Positions 55,207 to 64,000 of a stretch of DNA of 64,000 bases are shown piece by piece. Both the position numbers and the translations under genes were made by a program. Location of the stretch: positions 1 through 64,000 of the forward strand of contig CAZRQL010000001.1 in NCBI GenBank assembly GCA_964602415.1, written 5' to 3'. Under the pieces are notes generated by a model. The model saw only the letters and a program-made list of their open reading frames with translations, did no database searches and was not told where the DNA came from. Numbering within the stretch: position 1 is the stretch's first letter; every line of letters starts with the position of its first letter. This DNA is from CAZRQL01 sp964602415. Its GTDB lineage: Bacteria > Bacteroidota > Bacteroidia > Cytophagales > Flammeovirgaceae.

Positions 55207-57167
55207 AAACCTTCTTGTCTAACAGAGTGAACCGCTATGCCCAGTTTTTCGGCTTCTTGTTGGAATCTTTTTATATAACCAAAAGAATTGCTCGCATCTA
55301 AAATGACTTCTTTACAGTTTATTTTCTTTAAATGGTTTATTTTTAGGCTGTTGCGTCCCACAATGATGTAATCGGCGCAAACAGGGTATTGTTGAGGTGG
55401 CTTACTGATATGCCAAAATTTTTGCCCTTTGAAATAAATCCACCTGCCTGCTGACAAAAAAGTATCGGCAACAGAAATAGGTCTATTGGGGTAATAATCC
55501 AAAAAACTACCCAGTTTATACTCGTAAGTTTCTTGGCTCAAAGCCGTATCCAGCAAAGTTTTGCTGTTGCCGTTTTCCACCACTATCAAACCCGAAGCCG
55601 GTCTGAAATCCCCAACCACGGCAAGCGAGGTATTGGATTTGAGGTTGTTTTGATACCATTCCAGCGTAATGTGTAGCAGAGCAAAAAACAAAATACTGGT
55701 CAAATGCCATGATTTTTTTTGGATAAAGTATAAAAAAACAAGTGCGATGAGTATATATTGCACAATGACCATCGCTTGGCTTGGAAAAAATCCCCCTAAA
55801 ACTGCAAATGGGAATTTTTCTATTGAAAGGACAAAACCATTCATAAGGTAAACAAGCAACTCACAGCCCTTGCCCACCCAGATAGCCACCGGACTCATCC
55901 AAGACACGGCCAACAGCAACAGACCGCTTGCCAACACAAAGAAGGCCATTGGCACAACAAACACGTTAGCCAACCAAAAATAAGTAGGGAATTTGTGAAA
56001 ATAATATAAACTCAGGGGCGAAGTAGCCAGTTGGGCAGCCAGCGACACACAAAAAAGCTGCCAGACGTAATCCAATATCCGATTTTGAGGAGATGCGATT
56101 GAATACAAAGGCTTGTAGAGCAGAACAATACCCAAAACAGCGGCGAAAGAATACTGAAAACCAATATCATACACAATTTTTGGGTCAATAGTTATCAGTA
56201 CAAAAGCCGTAAATCCTATGGTGTTCAATACCTGCCCTTGTCTTGCAAAAACCAAACCCAAAGTCCCCACAGAGAGCATGGTAACTGCCCTCATTACCGA
56301 AGGTGAAAGCCCCGTAACAACGGCATAAAACCAAAGCAAGCCCAGAGCTGTGCTCACAAAGAGGCCTTTGCCGTATTTGAGTTTTTTCAATGGCGCAAGC
56401 AAAACAGTAATAAGGTAAAAAAGTATTCCTACATGCAGCCCCGAAACGGCCAAAATATGCATGGTTCCTGTGGCTTGGTAGGCGGCTCTAAGCTCTCTGT
56501 CCAGCCCGTCTTTGATGCCCAACACCATGGCTATCAGCAAACCAGATTCGGGACTGCGGACATAGGTTTTGATTTGCTCCTCGCAGTAGGCGCGTACCTG
56601 CATCGCGTAATAGATAGGCAAAGGATGTTTTTCGTGGCCGACTACTTTGCAGTGTTTGATGTAGTGGCGGTGGGTGATGCCTTTTCGCTGCATGTAGCCT
56701 CGGTAGTCAAAGCCCATGGGCACAGAGGGCGGGTCAAATGCAGTAGGCGCACCCATCACAAAAAGCAAATCCCCAAAATGTAATTTGGTTTCGGAAGCAA
56801 AATAAGCCTGTATCTTAGTTGGTCTTTGTCGGAGCGTTGTTGGTCGAATTTCCAGAGTTACCTCTTGGCTGTCTAATTTCTTCTTAGGTGCACTGACTAT
56901 TTTTGCAAAATAGCCATTCGTATTTCTTAAGAATTGTAAATGATGATTTTGGTCATCTTGCCTATCAACTGATGTAATATATACACCAAAAATGTAGCTT
57001 ATTATACCTATGGTTAGGCCTCTTGACAGAGCGTATTTCTTGTAATATAAGCAATATACCAAAGAAACAACCATTAACAGCAAAAGATAGAGCCAAGAGT
57101 TGGCAAGTAAAATTCCCAGTATTAAATTTACTGAAGAAATAAAAAATATGTTTAGATTGTATTTCAA
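55188..57167 (-). CDS. comEC: ComEC/Rec2 family DNA uptake channel protein
   Basis: 659 residues, polytopic inner-membrane protein. An N-terminal DUF4131/OB part (to about 200) is followed by the Competence domain with ILAVSGLHVGI, the family signature. The C-terminal part lacks the full metallo-beta-lactamase domain of Gram-positive ComEC and ends with a degenerate one. It takes single-stranded DNA into the cytoplasm in natural transformation. Translation starts at TTG 57167; no ATG lies upstream before an in-frame stop. It leads the run comEC, aminotransferase, DUF5686, M16 pair. Confidence 0.9.
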   Translation of the reverse strand: MKYNLNIFFISSVNLILGILLANSWLYLLLLMVVSLVYCLYYKKYALSRGLTIGIISYIFGVYITSVDRQDDQNHHLQFLRNTNGYFAKIVSAPKKKLDSQEVTLEIRPTTLRQRPTKIQAYFASETKLHFGDLLFVMGAPTAFDPPSVPMGFDYRGYMQRKGITHRHYIKHCKVVGHEKHPLPIYYAMQVRAYCEEQIKTYVRSPESGLLIAMVLGIKDGLDRELRAAYQATGTMHILAVSGLHVGILFYLITVLLAPLKKLKYGKGLFVSTALGLLWFYAVVTGLSPSVMRAVTMLSVGTLGLVFARQGQVLNTIGFTAFVLITIDPKIVYDIGFQYSFAAVLGIVLLYKPLYSIASPQNRILDYVWQLFCVSLAAQLATSPLSLYYFHKFPTYFWLANVFVVPMAFFVLASGLLLLAVSWMSPVAIWVGKGCELLVYLMNGFVLSIEKFPFAVLGGFFPSQAMVIVQYILIALVFLYFIQKKSWHLTSILFFALLHITLEWYQNNLKSNTSLAVVGDFRPASGLIVVENGNSKTLLDTALSQETYEYKLGSFLDYYPNRPISVADTFLSAGRWIYFKGQKFWHISKPPQQYPVCADYIIVGRNSLKINHLKKINCKEVILDASNSFGYIKRFQQEAEKLGIAVHSVRQEGLWQKNL

Positions 57168-57254
57168 AATTTCTGTATTATTGCTAACAATTGTTAAGAC
57201 AAATCACTTTTTTATTTAATCATCGTTCCTCTCTAACACAACAAACAATAAAAT

Positions 57255-57617
57255 ATGATAAACATCATGCTCATTGACGATGACCCTATTAATAATCTAA
57301 TCATCGAAAAAATAAGTTCATCTTTCAATCAAGTAAAGATGCACAATTTTGAGCAAGGTCTCAAAGCATTTGAAGCCTATTCAAAAAACCCTTCTATGTA
57401 TCAGTTTATCTTGCTTGATATCAATATGTTGGATATAAGCGGATGGGATTTCCTCGACAGCTGTATCAAAGCCAAACTTACCAAAGTTCCGGTCTATATT
57501 TTGACCTCATCTATTGACCCCAGAGACGCTGAGAAGGCACAAACCTATTCTCAAGTGATTGGTTTTTTGTATAAACCATTTTCTCGTGAAACTTTGCAGG
57601 AGATTTTGGGCTTGTAA
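57255..57617 (+). CDS. single-domain response regulator
   Basis: 120 residues, a lone receiver domain with acidic Asp8-Asp10 (IDDDP), phospho-acceptor Asp55 (LLDINM), Thr84 (LTSS) and Lys107 (YKPFS). No output domain. The kinase is not in this window. It starts 88 nt from the divergent comEC and is followed 6 nt later by the pseudouridine synthase gene; that arrangement could be coincidental. Confidence 0.93.
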   Translation: MINIMLIDDDPINNLIIEKISSSFNQVKMHNFEQGLKAFEAYSKNPSMYQFILLDINMLDISGWDFLDSCIKAKLTKVPVYILTSSIDPRDAEKAQTYSQVIGFLYKPFSRETLQEILGL

Positions 57618-57623
57618 TACAAT

Positions 57624-59066
57624 ATGGAAAAGAAAAACACAACGCCGTCCAAAAGGACGAGGACACGAAAATACCCCAATCAAAACGAAGAATTTGACGT
57701 AGAAAAAGGGCTTGATGAGGATAATAAGCACAATCGAAAGCCAAGGGGGCAGAAAAACCAAACGCCTCACGGTTATGACAACTCATTCAAAGCTGTAGGC
57801 CTGAAAAGCAGCAAAACAACTCGAGAGCCTTCATCAAAAGGTTCTTTTAGGCAGTTAAAAGACTCTAAAGACAAGGTTAGAAATTTTGAAAATGAACAAT
57901 CAAAAAACTCACTTTACCCCGAAAAGAAGTCTTTTAAATTTGGTGGTCAAACAACTAAAACATCTTTCAACAAAAAATCTAACCCTGACGAGGCAAACCG
58001 CCACGGCTTTGTGAAAAAATACCGAAGTGACGCTACCTCGGCGGGTACGCATTGGAAGGAGAAGAGAGACATTCAAGACAGAAGCTCCTATTCAACAAGG
58101 GAGCCTGTCAAAAGAACCAATTCTTTTTCGTCCAAATTTTCGGAAGGCAAATACCAAAGACCCCAATCCAGCGATTCAAATAAAAAGCAGCGATCGCACA
58201 CAGAGGATGCAAAGCCTTATCGCAGTAAATACCTACAATCTAAGGATTCATTTCGTCCCAATCGCCATAGCAAAGCTGAAAAACAACCCTTAGAAGAAAA
58301 AGGCTCAGATACAATCCGCCTGAATCGCTACATAGCCAATGCAGGGATTTGCGCACGTAGAGATGCGGATATTTTGATAGCCAATGGCGATATCACCGTA
58401 AACGGGAAAGTCGTTGCCGATATGGGGTATAGGGTCAAAATAACTGACAAAGTGGTCTATAAGGGTAAGGTTTTGAACCCTGAACGCAAGGTGTATGTGC
58501 TTTTGAACAAACCCAAAGGCTTTATTACGACTTTGGAAGACCCATTTGAGCGCAAAACCGTAATGGAGTTGGTCAAAACAGCTTGTCCAGAAAGGATTTT
58601 TCCGGTCGGCAGGCTTGACCGCAACACATCAGGACTTTTGCTTTTGACCAACGACGGAGAACTTTCGATGAAACTTTCTCATCCTTCAAGCAATGTCAAA
58701 AAAATTTATTCGGTAGAGTTAGCCAAAGGATTGACTTTGGAGGATGAAGAAAAACTAAGAGACCCCGCCTTTGAACTTGAGGATGGGCCAATCAATTTAG
58801 ATGGCCTCTCGATTTTGAGTACCGACCGCAAGGAGCTTGGCGTACAAATTCATTCGGGCAAAAACAGGATTGTCAGACGTATATTTGAAAGTTTGGGGTA
58901 TGAAATTGTGAAATTAGACAGAACAGTATATGCCGACCTGACCAAAGAGCGACTGCCAAGGGGTCATTGGCGTTTTCTCACAGACCAAGAAGTCATAAGA
59001 CTCAAACATTTTACCACCGTAAAAGGGACTAAGTCAAAAGTTGTTTCCCGCCAAGGTGCAGATTAG
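57624..59066 (+). CDS. RsuA/RluB family pseudouridine synthase with long basic N-terminal tail
   Basis: 480 residues. The last 250 are the enzyme: an S4 RNA-binding domain (LNRYIANAGICARRDADILI, about 228-275), the catalytic block GRLDRNTSGLLLLTND with the active Asp, and IHSGKNRIVRRIFESLGYEI. It modifies uridine in rRNA, probably 23S. The first about 225 residues are unlike the family: low-complexity, rich in Lys, Arg, Ser, Asn and Gln, almost without hydrophobic residues, so most likely disordered and RNA-binding. Such tails are seen in Bacteroidota members. It follows the receiver gene by 6 nt. Confidence 0.92.
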   Translation: MEKKNTTPSKRTRTRKYPNQNEEFDVEKGLDEDNKHNRKPRGQKNQTPHGYDNSFKAVGLKSSKTTREPSSKGSFRQLKDSKDKVRNFENEQSKNSLYPEKKSFKFGGQTTKTSFNKKSNPDEANRHGFVKKYRSDATSAGTHWKEKRDIQDRSSYSTREPVKRTNSFSSKFSEGKYQRPQSSDSNKKQRSHTEDAKPYRSKYLQSKDSFRPNRHSKAEKQPLEEKGSDTIRLNRYIANAGICARRDADILIANGDITVNGKVVADMGYRVKITDKVVYKGKVLNPERKVYVLLNKPKGFITTLEDPFERKTVMELVKTACPERIFPVGRLDRNTSGLLLLTNDGELSMKLSHPSSNVKKIYSVELAKGLTLEDEEKLRDPAFELEDGPINLDGLSILSTDRKELGVQIHSGKNRIVRRIFESLGYEIVKLDRTVYADLTKERLPRGHWRFLTDQEVIRLKHFTTVKGTKSKVVSRQGAD

Positions 59067-59078
59067 GGGCAGCAGTTT

Positions 59079-61643
59079 TTATCTTCTTGCCCCAACCGCC
59101 ACACGGAGTACGCTTTTTTCTATAAAACCGTTTAAATCAAAGGCTTCAATAAAAACGGCATAGATACCTGCTTTGGCTTTTCGACCTTGGTTGTCTGTGC
59201 CGTCCCATTGGATAAACCCTTCTGCGGATAGGGTTTGCTGAATAGCAAGGTCTTTGATGATCCAGCCGTCAGCGTCGAAGATTTGAATCTTGACGACCAA
59301 ATTATTGCGGTTGCAGTTGTATTTGAGTAAGGTAAAGTCATTTTGGCCGTCTCCGTCAGGGGTGAAAATCTCCGGCTCTACACTAAAGCATTCATTTCGA
59401 GGCGCAAAGTCTAAGTTCACAGATTGTGAGTTCAGGTAGCCGGGTGTGCCATAACCGCTTGTAGAAGAAGCAGATTTCCAGTTAGATGCGTTTTGTGTCA
59501 GCGCAGAGGGAGAAATCCTTTCCAGCGAAACCCCCTTTTTGTCTCTTATCAAAGCAAAGTGCATTTTTTCTGTGTAAGAAAATTCATCTATGATGGTGTC
59601 TGTGTCGTTGAGCAAAACCACCACATCGGCATCACTGTTGTAGTTGGGCATTGAGCACTGAAAAAATCTATTCCATCGCCCATTGGGATGTTGTCTTTGG
59701 AGTGCCGTTGTGTCGGTGCAAAAGACCCAATACCCGTCAGGGGGCAAAACCAATATGTTGTTGGTGATGGTTCTGATGGTAACCAAATCGCCGGCTGTGT
59801 TTCTTTCGGCCAGTTTCCAGCCTTTTAAACTGATGAATTTTGGGGAGTTGTTATAGACTTCGACAAAATCCGTTCCTCCTGTTGGTGGATTGAACTGAAT
59901 TTCGTTGATGACGACCTCGTCTTTGTTGCCGGATTCGGGCAAAACGATTTCCAACGACAAAGGCCTGAGTATTTGATTGCCCACACAATCTGAAAGCCCG
60001 CTGATTTGTAAGCTGTAAAGTGTTTGGGCTTGGAGTCTTGGGGATGCAAGCAGCCTGATTGTTTGTTGGTTGTCGTATCGCAAAAAGGTGATGCTAATCC
60101 CTTTGTCCATCGTGTAGTTGCCCGAGAGGGTCTGGTCTAAATATTCGTTGAAAGTCAGTACAATGGTATCTTGCGCAATGGTCTCAGCTATCAGGACAAA
60201 GGGCGGTTCGCGGTCGTTGAGGCTTGTGGCAACGGAATTGGCTCTGCCGGGTGTGCCGCCTGTCGGGTGTTCCGATCCTGTCCAGTTGCGGGGTTCATCG
60301 CAAGGAAACTCTGTATCAATCATTTCCAAAGAAAAGCCACCTTCTTTTTTAAAGGTGCTGCCGTACCACTTGTCGCTGTATTCGACTTGGTGAATGAGCG
60401 TTCCTGAGGCTGTTCTGAGTGTGAGTAAGTCGTCACTGTTGTTGAGTGAAGGCCAACTCGTAAGCCCGAGCACATTGCCATAAGGCCTGAATTCGGCGGT
60501 ATCTGCTCTGGCGCACAGGATTAGATACGACCTTGGCGCAAGTTGGTAAGCAGGCAAGACGGTTTTTGAGGTTCTGTCCGAGTATTCTATTCCAGCCAAT
60601 TCGAGGCTTTTGTCGCTGCGGTTGTAGATTTCGATGTATTCTTTTTCGGGTAGCCCAATGACAGGCGAAGGGTCTGCAAAAATCTCTGTGATGACAATAT
60701 CTCTTTGCCCCGAAGAGGTCTCAAATTTGAAAGTTGCTTGGCTGTTATTGGGCAAAGGAGCGTTTTGGGCTGAACGCACATTGCTCACGCTGAGGGTGTA
60801 GAGTTTGAAAGGCTCAAAGTTATTGGCAAATGTGAGCCTTACCGCTGAACCATTCTCAGAAGCAACCGAAACAGGACTGCCCAACTCTGAGACCGTATAG
60901 TTTTGGGGTTGCAGTGCCCCTGCTCCATAAGCCTCGCTAAAATTGACCAAAATAGAGTTGGCACTGAGTACCTGAGCACCCAAAAGTGAAAAAGGTGCGC
61001 TTTTCACTTCTATATCGTCGAAATAAAACAGATTCCTGCGGGTAGAGGTATGGGCGCAATAAAGGCCAAAGTTCTTGCTTGTGCCGATTCGGGTATCGTT
61101 TACCGTTCCTTCCAAGACAAAATTATTGCCGCCGGCAACATCTGAATAGAGCGACCAGTTGCCCAGTGGGTCTCTGATGACTTTAACCCTTACTTCGTTG
61201 CGTGAGCCGTTGACTATTGTTGCGTTGCGTCCTTTGATGATGCGGGTGGCACTGCCGGATTGTTGGCGATACAAATCCACTCCATCGTCTCCTCCGTCTT
61301 CTCCCAGCCTCACAAAGTAACCATTGCCACCCTTCAGGCTGTCAGCATCACAACTTAGGTACACTCTGGCGTGGTTGCTTCCTGAGGGCGAGAAATCCAT
61401 CCTCACGTAAAAAGTCCATTCGGTATTAACAAGTTGGCTGCTCGCGGTAAGTAGGGTAATTTCAGCGGTGGCATTGGGGCCATTGGATTGGAGCTGAAAA
61501 CTTGAATTTACTGAAAAAAAGTTCGTATTGCCAAACCAAGCCGGATTTTTGGTAAAATCTCCATCGCTAAAATCTTCTTTGAATTGCGAAAAAACACAAA
61601 AGGGAATCAATAAAAACACCCATGCAACCGTGAACCTGCTCAT
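59079..61643 (-). CDS. lamin-tail domain surface protein with probable T9SS C-terminal domain
   Basis: 854 residues with a signal peptide (cleavage at VFSQ). A concanavalin-like N-terminal region (20-215) is followed by Ig-like parts (ILVNFSEAYG and IVLTFNEYLD segments) and two lamin-tail domains (about 310-450: DIVITEIFADPSP; about 570-700: EVVINEIQFNPP). The end (about 755-854) has EPEIFTPDGDGQNDF, IQIFDADGW, WDGTDNQGRKAKAGIY, as in the gliding-associated/type B T9SS sorting domains. It is likely exported by the T9SS and placed at the cell surface. Function unknown. The BamA/TamA-like gene lies 114 bp upstream. Confidence 0.87.
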   Translation of the reverse strand: MSRFTVAWVFLLIPFCVFSQFKEDFSDGDFTKNPAWFGNTNFFSVNSSFQLQSNGPNATAEITLLTASSQLVNTEWTFYVRMDFSPSGSNHARVYLSCDADSLKGGNGYFVRLGEDGGDDGVDLYRQQSGSATRIIKGRNATIVNGSRNEVRVKVIRDPLGNWSLYSDVAGGNNFVLEGTVNDTRIGTSKNFGLYCAHTSTRRNLFYFDDIEVKSAPFSLLGAQVLSANSILVNFSEAYGAGALQPQNYTVSELGSPVSVASENGSAVRLTFANNFEPFKLYTLSVSNVRSAQNAPLPNNSQATFKFETSSGQRDIVITEIFADPSPVIGLPEKEYIEIYNRSDKSLELAGIEYSDRTSKTVLPAYQLAPRSYLILCARADTAEFRPYGNVLGLTSWPSLNNSDDLLTLRTASGTLIHQVEYSDKWYGSTFKKEGGFSLEMIDTEFPCDEPRNWTGSEHPTGGTPGRANSVATSLNDREPPFVLIAETIAQDTIVLTFNEYLDQTLSGNYTMDKGISITFLRYDNQQTIRLLASPRLQAQTLYSLQISGLSDCVGNQILRPLSLEIVLPESGNKDEVVINEIQFNPPTGGTDFVEVYNNSPKFISLKGWKLAERNTAGDLVTIRTITNNILVLPPDGYWVFCTDTTALQRQHPNGRWNRFFQCSMPNYNSDADVVVLLNDTDTIIDEFSYTEKMHFALIRDKKGVSLERISPSALTQNASNWKSASSTSGYGTPGYLNSQSVNLDFAPRNECFSVEPEIFTPDGDGQNDFTLLKYNCNRNNLVVKIQIFDADGWIIKDLAIQQTLSAEGFIQWDGTDNQGRKAKAGIYAVFIEAFDLNGFIEKSVLRVAVGARR

Positions 61644-61757
61644 AAGAATATAGTTACCGACGCAAGTTCTTGAGAATTTTTATGTGCGCCAAAAGAGCTG
61701 AGATTTGTTCATAATAAGTTTACATGGTGTTTCAATTGTGAATAGCTAACAATTCTT

Positions 61758-64000
61758 TCAAAAAGGATACCCAATTCCCATGTTGAACACGGCCTGTCCC
61801 CGTTCTCCAAATGGGGGCGATGAAACTATTTTGTGCAGGATAAACCGATTGGCTTGCGGTCTGGCGGGGTCATAAGTTTTGATGCCCAAATCAAAGCGCA
61901 CCAGCAGAAAAGAAAAGTCAAGCCTGATACCCAGCCCTGTCCCGACAGCCATTTCTTTATAGAATCTATCTATCTGAAAGTTTGCATTAGGCCGGGAGGC
62001 ATCTTGCCTAAAAAGCCATACGTTTGAAGCATCAATAAAGGCAGCAAAGTTGATAAAACTATACAATTTGCGCCTATATTCAATATTGGTTTCTATAATA
62101 ATTTCCCCGGGTTGTTCAAAATTGTATTCAAAAAAGCCTTCTCTATTGACTACAGGGCTAAAACTTCCCGGCCCTACACGGCGGGGAGGCCAAGCCCGAT
62201 TGCTATTGCTCCCCCCTGAGAAAAAAAACTTTTCATAAGGCAAAGCACCCGAAGGAGAGTAAGAATAAATCGCTCCGCCGAAAACGCGCGCTACGAATTG
62301 GCTTTTTATAGAAACAGGCTTTATGTACCTTATATCAAGAGCGGTTCTTAGAAAACGAAACACCCTTACCCCACCCAAAAACTCACCTTGGGAGTCAATT
62401 TTTCCAGAGATAAAATTTTGATACGTGCCCCCTGCTTCAAACTCAGTACGCAAATACTTGCCTCTTGAGGAAGTACCGGTTTGGCTGTAGGGATTTACAA
62501 ATTCAAATATGGTACTTGAAATTAAGGAACGAGAAAAGCTAAAAATCAATGGATTACCTTGGTTGAATAGTTCTAACAGACGATTGTTGAAGTTGTCTGC
62601 TATTCGGCTGGTATTTACCAAAACCCCCTCAATAGGCGAAAGATTAAAAATTTGGTTTTTATTGTTTTTCCACCGATAGCGAAATCCGGTGAGGGTATTT
62701 TGGCGGGTGTATTCAGGTCTTTCGATGAAGGCATAGCTCAGGGTAAAAGTGGTTCGGGGGGTTCTTCTGTTGAGTTTGTCTTTGATACTCAATCCTAAAG
62801 GAAACATAACTCTGGGGAAAGAGAGGCTCAACGTGCCGGCCAACTCCGTGCTCAAATAAGCGTTACGAATACTGCTTTGGGCTTGTACTGCCGTAGCGGA
62901 GGCTTGCGACTCCAGCCCACCCCTCAAAGAGATTTCCAAAATATCTAACCTGCCAAATATATTTCTGTCTTTGAGAGACACCCGTACAAAGGGGCCGGGT
63001 AAAGCTTGGGTAACATTGAGACCTGTTTCACTGGAATATTCGTACTTTTTAAAGGGGCTTGTAAAAATATTGGCCAGAAGTTGAGTGCCCATGGTGTCGA
63101 ACTGGACGTTTACAAACCTAAACATATCTACGTCGCGCAATGCCCGCTGAGTTTCTATTACATCTTGTTCGCTAAATGTATTACCCGGCTGGATAAAAAT
63201 CTTGTTTTTCAGTGTTTTGACGTTGTATCGAATGTCTTCTTGGTAGAAAAAAATATTGTTTAATACGGTGTCCAATCTGGAGACCCCTCTGTCGCTGTAA
63301 AATGAGGTTTTGGCAATACCAAAAGGGCGGTGTGACTGTTTGTTGGTCGGGACTCTAATGATCATCGTAACTTTAGCAGAAAAATCTGAATAAGAAGTAT
63401 CTACCTGAAAATAGATAGCTTGGTTTCTAAATAGAAAAAGTCCCTTCTCGACAAGCATGGCCGAAACCCTGTCTCTTTCCTTTTGTAAAATATTGTAGCT
63501 GAACCTTGCCCCGATTTTAGGCAAACGATTTGCAGAGTCGCTTAAAACCAGTCTATTGACCAATGTATCTTTTATTAGGTATTTGAACTCTTTGATAATG
63601 AAAAAACTGTTTTCATTTATCTTGAAATTGACGATTATTCGCCTTTTTCTCAGTGTATCTGGTTCTATACCTACTTGAGTTGCATAAAATCCCAAATTGG
63701 CGTAATGTCGCTGGATTTGTTTGGCACTTTTGGCAGCCTGCATCGAATCGAAGAATAGAGGTTTTTCTCCGATTGAAGTCATAAGCCAGTTGCCATTTTC
63801 AAGCTGCGATTGTAGAACTTCGATTTTTTCTGACCGAATAGAGCGTATGTTTCTGAGTCTGATGGATTGTTTGAGTGTATCGCTTGTTTGTTTTGAAACT
63901 TTTAAAATCCTTTTTTCAGTTTGCTGCTCGATACGATTGATTTTTTTTAAAATTTTAAGACTGTCTTTCGGGAAACGCTTTTTGCCAAGATAATACGCAG
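61758..64000 (-). CDS. BamA/TamA-like outer-membrane protein, 5' end cut by the window edge
   Basis: The frame is open from the right window edge to the stop at 61758, giving about 747 residues with the N-terminus missing. A Met at 63782 is internal and not the start: the frame before it encodes AYYLGKKRFPKD, a Lys/Gln-rich helix and ENGNWLM, contiguous with SIGEKPLFFDS. POTRA-like segments lead into a 16-strand-like barrel with the final strand ending in FNMGIGYPF. A role in outer-membrane protein assembly or lipid transport is likely; it differs from the main BamA in length. Confidence 0.86.
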   Translation of the reverse strand, partial: AYYLGKKRFPKDSLKILKKINRIEQQTEKRILKVSKQTSDTLKQSIRLRNIRSIRSEKIEVLQSQLENGNWLMTSIGEKPLFFDSMQAAKSAKQIQRHYANLGFYATQVGIEPDTLRKRRIIVNFKINENSFFIIKEFKYLIKDTLVNRLVLSDSANRLPKIGARFSYNILQKERDRVSAMLVEKGLFLFRNQAIYFQVDTSYSDFSAKVTMIIRVPTNKQSHRPFGIAKTSFYSDRGVSRLDTVLNNIFFYQEDIRYNVKTLKNKIFIQPGNTFSEQDVIETQRALRDVDMFRFVNVQFDTMGTQLLANIFTSPFKKYEYSSETGLNVTQALPGPFVRVSLKDRNIFGRLDILEISLRGGLESQASATAVQAQSSIRNAYLSTELAGTLSLSFPRVMFPLGLSIKDKLNRRTPRTTFTLSYAFIERPEYTRQNTLTGFRYRWKNNKNQIFNLSPIEGVLVNTSRIADNFNNRLLELFNQGNPLIFSFSRSLISSTIFEFVNPYSQTGTSSRGKYLRTEFEAGGTYQNFISGKIDSQGEFLGGVRVFRFLRTALDIRYIKPVSIKSQFVARVFGGAIYSYSPSGALPYEKFFFSGGSNSNRAWPPRRVGPGSFSPVVNREGFFEYNFEQPGEIIIETNIEYRRKLYSFINFAAFIDASNVWLFRQDASRPNANFQIDRFYKEMAVGTGLGIRLDFSFLLVRFDLGIKTYDPARPQANRFILHKIVSSPPFGERGQAVFNMGIGYPF

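Noticed and set aside
59066..59093. Possible terminator between the pseudouridine synthase and lamin-tail genes
   Set aside because: Only a 6-bp stem GGGGCA/TGCCCC with a 16-nt loop and no T-tail after it.

Overview
The window is chromosomal DNA of a Bacteroidota bacterium. The evidence is lineage-restricted machinery: a complete type IX secretion core (porP/sprF, gldK, gldL, gldM, gldN), the gliding genes gldB, gldD and gldE, many lipoproteins and outer-membrane proteins, few clear Shine-Dalgarno sites, and promoters of the TTG-N19-TAnnTTTG kind. The gene order hemD-porP-gldKLMN and mutY-ssb-gldE-gldD suggests a Cytophagales-like gliding organism. This is inferred from synteny, not from a tree. 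Both window edges cut genes: a lipoprotein at the left and a BamA/TamA-like outer-membrane protein at the right.

Layout. 1-2.9 kb: cut lipoprotein, heptamer tandem repeat, PrxQ peroxidase, SDR dehydrogenase, PagL-like outer-membrane protein. 3-9.4 kb: a giant WG-repeat protein whose stop codon interlocks with that of a convergent operon; this operon encodes a triple-TIR/transmembrane/Cache protein and a small nucleoside deoxyribosyltransferase-like enzyme. 9.5-15.6 kb: exported Mn-type superoxide dismutase, then the conserved helicase-mutY-ssb-gldE-gldD run. 15.8-17.5 kb: tRNA-Tyr, tRNA-Gly, tRNA-Thr and tuf in one operon with a clear promoter and terminator. 17.5-21.6 kb: aspartoacylase-like hydrolase, two overlapping TPR/membrane proteins, a small conserved protein and a 3-hydroxyacyl-CoA dehydrogenase.

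21.6-24.8 kb is the most accessory-looking part: a second heptamer repeat, two AT-rich lipoprotein genes (one with a thioredoxin-like CxxC tail) and a frameshifted IS5-like transposase remnant. 24.8-36.2 kb is housekeeping: VWA (Bat-like), rbfA, M20 peptidase, L,D-transpeptidase, tilS, a DUF4384-type exported protein, typA, a divergent VWA-like protein, dnaN and ccmC.

36.3-47.5 kb carries LRR protein, bamD, DUF4271, hemD, the T9SS core, adk, ispF and gldB. 47.5-57.2 kb carries a glycosyltransferase and a long leftward run (comEC, class-IV aminotransferase, DUF5686 protein, active and inactive M16 peptidases). 57.3-64 kb holds a lone receiver protein, an RNA pseudouridine synthase with a very long basic tail, a lamin-tail surface protein with a probable T9SS sorting domain, and the cut BamA/TamA-like protein.

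The best candidate for an undescribed system is the TIR3-TM-Cache gene with its deoxyribosyltransferase-like partner (6.1-9.4 kb). The two heptamer repeats, each just upstream of a lipoprotein gene, are the best candidate for a regulatory oddity.
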